DNA from: Bacteroidales bacterium | Lineage (GTDB): Bacteria; Bacteroidota; Bacteroidia; Bacteroidales; SMBSF77 | Assembly: GCA_021106655.1 (NCBI GenBank) | Contig: JAIOTT010000327.1 | Span: 1-8,007 of the forward strand | Direction of reading: 5' to 3' | DNA length: 8,007 nucleotides | Part shown: positions 1 to 5,892 of the stretch, piece by piece | Numbering within the stretch: position 1 is the first letter of the stretch | Layout of the letters: each line of letters opens with the position of its first letter | Position numbers and translations under genes: made by a program | The notes under the pieces: generated by a model | What the model was told of the DNA's origin: nothing | The model's database searches: none | Seen by the model: only the letters and a program-made list of their open reading frames with translations

Positions 1-1436
1 CAATCATTGGACAATGTTATAATAACTTCCAATATGCAGTAAATAATCTTACTGTAGATTTCTTTGGTATGGCATTTCCACCAAACTCAACCTATACCTG
101 GGACTTCGGTGATGGAGCTGTAGGTACAGGTCAGAATGTAATACATACTTATGCCGGACCCGGATTGTACCCAGTAGCTCTTACTACAACAGGACCTAAT
201 GGATGTACATTCACAAGCACACAAATGGTATTAGTTAGTGGTAATCCTGGCAATTGTCATGCAATGTTTTTCCATCATCCTGACAGCCTTAATCAATTAG
301 GTTTACATTTTATGGATGTTTCCACTCCAATACCTGATACATGGGCATGGGATTTTGGTGACGGAACAACAGCCAATATACCAAATCCATATCATGTGTT
401 TAGTGCATCCGGTGTTTATCATGTTTGCCTTACTATAACAAAAGGCACTCCGGGAACAATATCTTTCTGCACCGACACCTATTGTGAAAATGTATTTGTT
501 AATTCTAATCCAACAGGGGGCAAGATTCACGGAACAATTACCATGGGCTTTGGATTTGCTGATCATGCAAGAGTATTTCTGATTGTATTTGATCCTGTTG
601 CAAATACTCTAACAGCTGTAGATACTGTATTTACACAGAATAATCCACAGATGCCGGGATATTATGAATTCCTGAATGTACAACCCGGAACATATCTGGT
701 GAAAGCTGCCCTTACACCAAACTCTGTTTCTTATGCTGATTTCATGCCTACATATTATATCAATACTTTGTGGTGGGATTATGGTTCAGATGTAATTGTA
801 AATAACCAATGGGTTATAGCTGACATTAATCTTATCGCCGGAAGCAACCCCGGAGGTCCGGGATTTATTGGCGGTAATGTGACCCAGGGTGCTAATAAAC
901 TGCTTGGACCGGGTGATGCTATTCCTGATGTTGAAATACTACTACTTTCAATGAATGATGATCCACATCTTTATACTTATTCTGATGTTAATGGTGATTA
1001 TGAGTTCAGTAACCTCGCCTATGGGACATATAAAATTTGGGCTGAAGTTCTGGACAAGACAACTATTCCTGTTATAGTAACCATTGATGCAAATAACCCA
1101 AGTATAACTGATATTGATCTTGTAGTTACTTCAACAGGGGTAACAACTTCTATAGATGATAATATCTCTGCGTTTATTGAAAATATAAGTGATATATATC
1201 CAAACCCTGTCAATGATGAGATGAATGTTGAAGTTTCACTTAAACAATCATCCGAATTACAGTTTGAAGTATTCAATCAAATTGGACAGATCGTTTATTC
1301 AAAAACTGTAAGTGAATCTGCAGGACAGCATGTTGTAAAGATTAACACTTCTGATTTTGATGGAGGAGTTTACAGTCTTCGTATCACAACGAAAGACAAG
1401 GCTCAGATCATGAGGAAGTTTGTAAAGGTAGACTAA
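1..1436 (+). CDS. Secreted PKD-domain protein with T9SS type A sorting domain (5' partial)
   Basis: The reading frame is open from the first complete codon at 3, so the ATG at 69 is internal and the true start is upstream of the window; 477 codons are visible. Two PKD (immunoglobulin-like) domains are marked by WDFGDG motifs at 99-116 and 348-365. From about 520 to 1130 come two carboxypeptidase-regulatory-like or Cna-B-like beta domains: GKIHGTITMG followed by GYYEFLNVQPGTYLVKA, then GGNVTQG followed by GDYEFSNLAYGTYKIWAE. The last 80 or so residues (from 1185) are a type A T9SS C-terminal domain, beginning IYPNPVNDE and ending in a KFVKVD-like strand. In this family the domain directs export across the outer membrane and is cleaved during surface attachment or release. 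No catalytic domain is visible in this part, so an enzyme or adhesin role cannot be chosen; the missing N-terminus could hold one. Confidence 0.9.
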   Translation, partial: IIGQCYNNFQYAVNNLTVDFFGMAFPPNSTYTWDFGDGAVGTGQNVIHTYAGPGLYPVALTTTGPNGCTFTSTQMVLVSGNPGNCHAMFFHHPDSLNQLGLHFMDVSTPIPDTWAWDFGDGTTANIPNPYHVFSASGVYHVCLTITKGTPGTISFCTDTYCENVFVNSNPTGGKIHGTITMGFGFADHARVFLIVFDPVANTLTAVDTVFTQNNPQMPGYYEFLNVQPGTYLVKAALTPNSVSYADFMPTYYINTLWWDYGSDVIVNNQWVIADINLIAGSNPGGPGFIGGNVTQGANKLLGPGDAIPDVEILLLSMNDDPHLYTYSDVNGDYEFSNLAYGTYKIWAEVLDKTTIPVIVTIDANNPSITDIDLVVTSTGVTTSIDDNISAFIENISDIYPNPVNDEMNVEVSLKQSSELQFEVFNQIGQIVYSKTVSESAGQHVVKINTSDFDGGVYSLRITTKDKAQIMRKFVKVD

Positions 1437-1461
1437 TCCTTAGTGGATTTGTTTCTGATGG

Positions 1462-1499
1462 ATGGGTGGTTCCGGTTTTCGGGGCTGCCCATTTTTTTT
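1462..1499 (+). terminator. Strong intrinsic terminator after the PKD/T9SS gene
   Basis: A 13-bp RNA stem pairs 1462-1474 with 1480-1492 around a 5-nt GTTTT loop. Every position pairs, four of them as G-U wobbles, and an uninterrupted T tract runs through 1492-1499. It begins 25 bp after the stop codon at 1434-1436. This should end transcription of the upstream gene and separate it from the leucine-rich protein gene. Confidence 0.85.
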
Positions 1500-1531
1500 A
1501 AGTCTCAAAGGTCAAAAAGTCGAAAGGTCAA
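1500..1531. repeat. A-rich intergenic repeat with 8-bp period
   Basis: Four consecutive 8-bp units read AAGTCTCA, AAGGTCAA, AAAGTCGA and AAGGTCAA. The same kind of sequence recurs at 3789-3812, just after the next gene, so this is a dispersed intergenic element and not a one-off. It directly follows the terminator T tract. No function is known to me; nothing suggests it is coding. Confidence 0.6.
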
Positions 1532-1591
1532 AATCGTGCCTTCCTTATCTTCTCTTATAATCCTTATATGGTTTTGTTTTATACAAGTTTT

Positions 1592-1654
1592 GCGTCTCTG
1601 CGACTTTTTGTGGTTTTCTTTTTCTCTTGCAAAGACGCTAAGCCACTAAAACAC
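1592..1654. repeat. Intergenic inverted-repeat element, copy 1
   Basis: GCGTCTCTGC at 1592-1601 and GCAAAGACGC at 1629-1638 form an inverted repeat matching at 9 of 10 positions across a 27-bp spacer. The right arm runs into CTAAGCCACTAAAACAC (1638-1654), which matches CTAAGTCACTAAGACAC (5846-5862) in the mutA-mutB gap at 15 of 17 positions. The two therefore look like diverged members of one dispersed family. It lies in the gap between 1437 and 1728, which otherwise holds only the terminator, the A-rich repeat and the promoter element. Confidence 0.6.
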
Positions 1655-1712
1655 CAAAATGCAAAACCTCACAAAAACAATCAGGATACTTCCATTTAAT
1701 ACTCATAATTAT

Positions 1713-1720
1713 TATATTTG
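1713..1720 (+). promoter_or_regulatory. Bacteroidota-type -7 promoter element for the leucine-rich protein gene
   Basis: TATATTTG matches the Bacteroidota primary-sigma -7 consensus TAnnTTTG and ends 8 bp before the ATG at 1729. A convincing TTG-type -33 element at the usual 19-21 bp spacing is not visible. If the element is used, the transcript would have almost no 5' leader. AT-rich sequence makes chance matches common. Confidence 0.45.
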
Positions 1721-1728
1721 TATTTATT

Positions 1729-3789
1729 ATGAGGTATCTATCCTTTCTTTTTCTTCTTTTTCTTTTGATTAATATTGAAGTATCAGCCCAATCCTGCTTG
1801 CCTCAAGGCATAGTGTTTAATACCCAGTCTGCAATAGACAGCTTCCCTATCAATTATCCCGGCTGCACTGAAATTGAAGGTGATGTTAAGATCAGTGGTT
1901 TCGGGATTACCAATTTGAATGGATTAAGCACAATAACAATTATTGGAGGAACACTGAGAATTCTAAATAATCTGGATTTGTTGAGTTTGTCTGGATTAAC
2001 TTCTCTGACATCCATCGGGGAAAGCCTTATGATTTCAGGTAATCGTTTGCTCACAAATTTATCTGGTTTGGATAATTTATCTTTTATAGGTGTGAATCTA
2101 ATTTTATTCACTAACGGCTTTACAAGTTTCAATGGATTAAGCTCCATAACTTTCATAAACAATGCCTTTTTTATAGTTGATCATGATTCACTAACAAATT
2201 TGATTGGCCTCGAGTCAATAATAAGCATTGGGAGTGATTTTGTAATTCAAGGCAATGATAATCTAACAAGCTTAACAGGTCTTGATTCTGTCACTTTTAT
2301 TGATAATTTTCTTATTGATTTTAATCCTTCCCTTATAAGTTTAAGTGGTTTAGAGGCTGTTATTGACATTCCTGGTGGACTTAATATATGGAATAATAAT
2401 GCCTTGAAAAACATAACAGGTTTGCACGGACTAACTAATCTCGGAGGCGCTTCATTTATTAATAATTCATCTCTTGCAAGTTTAAGCGGACTAGAAAATA
2501 TAACATCCTTGACAAGTGGCTTAGATATTTACAACAATGATTCATTGGTAAATTTAAACGGATTAGATTCAATAACTTCGATTGGAGGTTTAGTTTCCAT
2601 ATTGGATAATAATTCACTAATAAATTTATCCGGACTTGACAATGTGACTTCTATAGGCGGATACCTTACAATCAAGAACAACGATGTGCTTACAAGTTTA
2701 ACGGGTCTAAATAATGTAACATCCATTGGCGGATACCTTACCATTTGGGACAATAATACGCTTACAAGTTTATCCGGACTTATCAAATTAACTTCCATTG
2801 GGGATTATCTTGCCATATTGGACAATGATATCCTTACAAGCTTATACGGATTGGATAATATTTATTCGTATTCTATAGAAGATGTTCATATACAGAATAA
2901 TGATTCATTGTCGTTTTGTGCAGTAAAAAGTATATGTGATTATTTAGCTAGTAGTACTATCTACGGAGCTTATATCTCCAATAACGAATGTGGTTGTAAC
3001 AGCAGGGCAGAAGTAGAAGCTGCATGTGCTACTTACGCCAAAGAGCTTAATGTAAAAGTTTTTCTTCAGGGAGCATATGCAGATAGCAATATTATGAATA
3101 CAAATCTTACATCAATATTACCAAATGCTCAACCATATGATTATCCACCATGGATGTACCCGGGAGTTGAACAACTTGATAGCATTCCTCCGGATATGGT
3201 CGACTGGGTTTTGGTTGAACTAAGGGATTCGTCTGATTATAATATTGTTTATGAGACCAAGACTGGTGTATTATTATCAAATGGGAGTATTAAAGGAACA
3301 AATCTTCTAAACGGAATTCAATTTTATAATATTGATACCGGATATTACTATGTTGTAGTACGTCATCGTAATCATATTTCAGTAATGACAGAACAGCCCA
3401 TATTTTTATCTTCTCTAACCCAAGTGGATTTTACTGATACTACATCCTTAATACCTTTTGGTGATGCTTCACAGGCTCAGATTGAACTAGTGCCAGGAGT
3501 CTGGGGAATGATATGTGGTGATGTAAATCAGGATGGTAAACTCAAATACAGCGGACCGGATAATGACAGAATGATGATAATCCAACTCATTACAAATGTG
3601 AGTGGATCAACAAGCATAACTTCTGTTATTAACGGATATTATTTTGAAGATCTGAATCTTAATACTGAAGTGAAATATAGCGGCCCAAATAATGATGGAG
3701 CAATAATAATCCAGAATATTGTTTCTCTGACAGGGTCAACAAATATATCCAATGTTTATATCTGCCCGGTGATGTTTCTCTATCCCTGA
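1729..3789 (+). CDS. Secreted leucine-rich repeat protein with dockerin-like C-terminal module
   Basis: The 686-aa product starts with a hydrophobic signal peptide (about residues 1-20, ending VSA before QSC). This supports the ATG at 1729, which has a -7 element just upstream. Residues 30-58 (FNTQSAIDSFP, then GCTEIEGDVKISG) resemble the entry to a receptor L-domain-like fold. From about 60 to 394 there are 14 repeats of about 24 aa with the pattern LxxLxGLxxITSIGGxLxIxxNxxL. A Cys-containing segment (C397, C402, C421, C423, C433) follows. The C-terminal module has VKVFLQGAY (442-450), VDWVLVELRD (491-500) and two related half-motifs: D598-x-N600-x-D602-G603 leading to KYSGPDND (606-613), and D641-x-N643-x-N645 leading to KYSGPNND (649-656). 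These look like paired dockerin or EF-hand-type calcium loops. This C-terminal arrangement is, from memory, common in large Bacteroidota surface proteins. No YPNP-type T9SS domain is present. A role in binding a surface ligand is inference; no catalytic motif is visible. Confidence 0.85.
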   Translation: MRYLSFLFLLFLLINIEVSAQSCLPQGIVFNTQSAIDSFPINYPGCTEIEGDVKISGFGITNLNGLSTITIIGGTLRILNNLDLLSLSGLTSLTSIGESLMISGNRLLTNLSGLDNLSFIGVNLILFTNGFTSFNGLSSITFINNAFFIVDHDSLTNLIGLESIISIGSDFVIQGNDNLTSLTGLDSVTFIDNFLIDFNPSLISLSGLEAVIDIPGGLNIWNNNALKNITGLHGLTNLGGASFINNSSLASLSGLENITSLTSGLDIYNNDSLVNLNGLDSITSIGGLVSILDNNSLINLSGLDNVTSIGGYLTIKNNDVLTSLTGLNNVTSIGGYLTIWDNNTLTSLSGLIKLTSIGDYLAILDNDILTSLYGLDNIYSYSIEDVHIQNNDSLSFCAVKSICDYLASSTIYGAYISNNECGCNSRAEVEAACATYAKELNVKVFLQGAYADSNIMNTNLTSILPNAQPYDYPPWMYPGVEQLDSIPPDMVDWVLVELRDSSDYNIVYETKTGVLLSNGSIKGTNLLNGIQFYNIDTGYYYVVVRHRNHISVMTEQPIFLSSLTQVDFTDTTSLIPFGDASQAQIELVPGVWGMICGDVNQDGKLKYSGPDNDRMMIIQLITNVSGSTSITSVINGYYFEDLNLNTEVKYSGPNNDGAIIIQNIVSLTGSTNISNVYICPVMFLYP
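2630..2846 (+). repeat. Near-identical 72-bp tandem units within the leucine-rich array
   Basis: This part of the repeat region has three consecutive units of exactly 72 bp (24 codons). GGCGGATACCTTAC occurs at 2656-2669 and again at 2728-2741. The matching third unit, starting ATTGGGGATTATCTTGCC at 2797, is in the same 72-bp register. CTTACAAG also recurs at the same place in each unit. The remaining repeats in the gene share the protein pattern but have diverged more at the DNA level, so these units look like the most recent duplications. Confidence 0.7.
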
Positions 3790-3812
3790 AAAGTCAAAAG
3801 GTCGAAAAGTAA
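3789..3812. repeat. A-rich intergenic repeat with 8-bp period, second copy
   Basis: Units AAAAGTCA, AAAGGTCG and AAAAGTAA continue directly from the last base of the stop codon of the leucine-rich protein gene. They resemble the four-unit run at 1500-1531, which also follows a gene end. Both copies are on the same strand relative to the upstream gene. Confidence 0.55.
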
Positions 3813-3824
3813 TCAAGCGAAGAT

Positions 3825-3859
3825 CAGTTTGATCAGTCAAATCTGTGTTCCATTTTTTT
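3825..3859 (+). terminator. Possible weak terminator or short palindromic element
   Basis: CAGTTTGA (3825-3832) can pair with TCAAATCTG (3837-3845) as an 8-bp stem with one bulged T and a 4-nt loop. A run of seven T follows at 3853-3859, but seven bases separate it from the stem. It would be a poor intrinsic terminator. The GATCAGTTTGATCAG core may instead be another dispersed intergenic element. It is the only terminator-like structure between the leucine-rich protein gene and mutA. Confidence 0.3.
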
Positions 3860-3873
3860 GTTTCCAAAATTAA

Positions 3874-3881
3874 TATCTTTG
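3874..3881 (+). promoter_or_regulatory. Bacteroidota-type -7 promoter element for mutAB
   Basis: TATCTTTG matches TAnnTTTG and lies 21 bp upstream of the mutA ATG at 3903. A TTTG at 3857-3860 is only 13 bp upstream of it, too close for a standard -33 element. No cobalamin riboswitch fits in the 113-bp gap. Confidence 0.5.
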
Positions 3882-3902
3882 CAAATCATATAAGATATAA
3901 TT

Positions 3903-5789
3903 ATGAGCAACAAAGAAACCAATCCCAAACTCTTCGAGGACTTTCCTCCAACCTCAACAGAGCAGTGGGAAGAAAAGATAAATAAGGACCTCAAGGGTGC
4001 GGATTACGAAAAGAAACTGTACTGGAAAACATTGGAAGGTTTTGATGTTAAACCATATTACAGAAAAGAAGACCTGGAAGAAATTCAACACCTTGATACT
4101 TTTCCCGGAGATTTTCCTTATACACGAGGGAACAGTACAAGTAAAAATAACTGGCTTGTCAGACAGAATATCAAAGTAAACAATATTGAGGAGAACAATA
4201 AGAAAGCACTTGATATTCTGATGAAAGGAGTTGACTCTTTAGGATTGGAGTTTGATGAAGATTATACTCCGGACTTTAAGGACATTGAGAGATTGTTGCA
4301 AAACATTTTTGCCGACATGGTTGAGATCAATTATATGTGTGGTAACACATCTCAAAATATGCTTGAGATCATTGTAGAGCTTGTAAAAAAATATAACCGC
4401 CCGCTTGATAAGATCCACGGGTCGGTAGATTATGATCCATTAGGTTACATGACACTGAAGGGAAACTTTAAAGATCCTGAAGGTGATCCTTTTCATAAAG
4501 CCAAAAAATTAATAAACCTGGCAGACCATCTACCTAATTTTAGGCTTCTATCCGTTAATGGCAAAATGTTCAGAAACTCAGGATCATCGATAGTCAAAGA
4601 ACTGGGCTTTAGCCTTGCAGTGGGGAATGAATATCTTTCTAAAATTAATGAGCTTAATATGCCGGTAAACAAGATTACTCCCAGGATCAAGTTCACTTTT
4701 GCTGTAGGTTCGAATTATTTTATGGAGATAGCCAAGATAAGGGCTGCACGTTTATTATGGTCAAGGATTGTTAGTGCTTATGAAGATAGTTCTGAACAGG
4801 ATGCTCAAATGAATATTCATTGCGTAACTTCTTCATGGAATATGAGTTTGTATGATCCGAATGTTAATATGCTTCGTACCACTACTGAAGCTATGTCTTC
4901 AATTATTGCCGGAACAGACTCACTAACAGTTCTTCCATATGATGCTGCTTTGGGAGTTAGTACTGATACTTCAGAAAGGATTGCAAGAAATCAACAATTA
5001 CTATTAAAAGAGGAATCACATTTTGATAAAGTAAAAGATCCTGCTGCAGGTTCATATTATATTGAAAACTTAACAAATTCCATAGCGTCTGAGGCGTGGA
5101 AGCTATTTCTGGAAGTAGAAGAAAATGGCGGGTATCTTGAATCATTGAAACAGGGTTTTGTTCAGGATAAGATTATGGCAACAGCACAAAAAAGAGATCT
5201 TGCAGTTGCCAAAAGAAAAGAAAACTTGCTAGGTACAAATCAATATCCTGATTTTAATGAATGGATAGATAAGGAAATTGATGAATCGATATTATTTCCT
5301 GAAGATAAAACCCTCGATAATGCAATTGTAAAAACTCTCAAACCGTATCGTGGGGCGCAGGCTTTTGAAATTGTAAGAATCAAAACAGATAGATATGCTA
5401 AACATAATGGTAAACGTCCACAAGCCTTTATGTTCACTTATGGAAACCTGGGTATGAGGAAAGCCAGGGCACAGTTTTCGTGTAATTTCTTTGCGTGTGG
5501 AGGATTTGAGCTTGTAGATAATCCGGGTTTTAAATCTATTAAGGATGGAGTGAAAGTATGTTTAGAGGAAAAACCTGATATAGTAGTTATTTGTAGTTCG
5601 GATGAAGAATATGGAGAGATCGCTCCTGCAATCTATGAACAGTTAAAAGATCAATCATTAATTGTTATTGCTGGTTATCCAAAAGAACTGATTAATGAAC
5701 TCAAATCAAAAGGAATAGAACATTTTATACATGTTAAATCAAATGTTCTGGAAAGCCTTAGGGAATTCCAGAATATACTTGGAATATAA
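3903..5789 (+). CDS. mutA: Methylmalonyl-CoA mutase small subunit (non-catalytic)
   Basis: This 628-aa product is the small (beta) subunit of heterodimeric adenosylcobalamin-dependent methylmalonyl-CoA mutase, a cytoplasmic enzyme that interconverts succinyl-CoA and methylmalonyl-CoA. Length is normal for the family. A TIM-barrel domain spans roughly residues 40-420 (FTFAVGSNYFMEIAKIRAARLLW and DPAAGSYYIENLT are recognisable). A cobalamin-binding-like domain spans about 500-628. It is a degenerate paralogue of the neighbouring MutB. The barrel Tyr-His pair of the large subunit is replaced by Lys221-Met222 (SVNGKM against SVSGYH). The DxHxxG motif that ligates cobalt is replaced by L516-x-M518-x-x-A521 (GNLGMRKA). 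It therefore should not bind B12 or catalyse, as known for other MutA proteins. The ATG at 3903 fits the family N-terminus and the -7 element upstream. It is separated from mutB by 103 bp. Confidence 0.95.
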   Translation: MSNKETNPKLFEDFPPTSTEQWEEKINKDLKGADYEKKLYWKTLEGFDVKPYYRKEDLEEIQHLDTFPGDFPYTRGNSTSKNNWLVRQNIKVNNIEENNKKALDILMKGVDSLGLEFDEDYTPDFKDIERLLQNIFADMVEINYMCGNTSQNMLEIIVELVKKYNRPLDKIHGSVDYDPLGYMTLKGNFKDPEGDPFHKAKKLINLADHLPNFRLLSVNGKMFRNSGSSIVKELGFSLAVGNEYLSKINELNMPVNKITPRIKFTFAVGSNYFMEIAKIRAARLLWSRIVSAYEDSSEQDAQMNIHCVTSSWNMSLYDPNVNMLRTTTEAMSSIIAGTDSLTVLPYDAALGVSTDTSERIARNQQLLLKEESHFDKVKDPAAGSYYIENLTNSIASEAWKLFLEVEENGGYLESLKQGFVQDKIMATAQKRDLAVAKRKENLLGTNQYPDFNEWIDKEIDESILFPEDKTLDNAIVKTLKPYRGAQAFEIVRIKTDRYAKHNGKRPQAFMFTYGNLGMRKARAQFSCNFFACGGFELVDNPGFKSIKDGVKVCLEEKPDIVVICSSDEEYGEIAPAIYEQLKDQSLIVIAGYPKELINELKSKGIEHFIHVKSNVLESLREFQNILGI

Positions 5790-5798
5790 ATAATCTTT

Positions 5799-5876
5799 TT
5801 AGTGAACCTTTGAGTCTTAGTGACTTTGTGGCTAAAAATATGCTACTAAGTCACTAAGACACAAAGAAAACACTAA
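5799..5876. repeat. Long imperfect palindrome in the mutA-mutB gap
   Basis: GTCTTAGTGACTT (5814-5826) and its exact reverse complement (5848-5860) form a 13-bp inverted repeat around 21 bp. After one mismatch the arms extend by CTTTG/CAAAG (5808-5812, 5862-5866). Further out, TTAGTG (5799-5804) and CACTAA (5871-5876) are also complementary. There is no T tract after it, so it is not an ordinary terminator. It occupies most of the gap between the two subunit genes and shares a 15-of-17 match with the element at 1638-1654. It could fold in the mutAB transcript and affect mRNA stability or relative subunit expression; that is inference. Confidence 0.8.
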
Positions 5877-5892
5877 GAATAATAGTAAAAAT

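Noticed and set aside
69..71. ATG at 69 as the true start of the first gene
   Set aside because: The frame is open back to position 3 and encodes the beginning of the first PKD domain (FQYAVNNLTVDFFG) upstream of this codon; no signal peptide follows 69.
1443..1649. 68-codon open frame on the + strand
   Set aside because: It covers the intrinsic terminator, the A-rich repeat and the inverted-repeat element; it has no promoter or recognisable protein features and a composition typical of translated AT-rich intergenic DNA.
2630..2846. CRISPR-like array because of regular 72-bp repeats
   Set aside because: The units are in frame within a protein of leucine-rich pattern, with no repeat-spacer alternation.
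3790..3902. Cobalamin riboswitch upstream of mutAB
   Set aside because: The gap is only 113 bp and shows no B12-box (GCCACTG-type) sequence or multi-stem architecture. The GCCACT at 1642-1647 belongs to the dispersed repeat and is not near a B12 gene.
5790..5892. Terminator or separate promoter between mutA and mutB
   Set aside because: The palindrome is not followed by a T tract on either strand, and no TAnnTTTG element was found near the mutB start.
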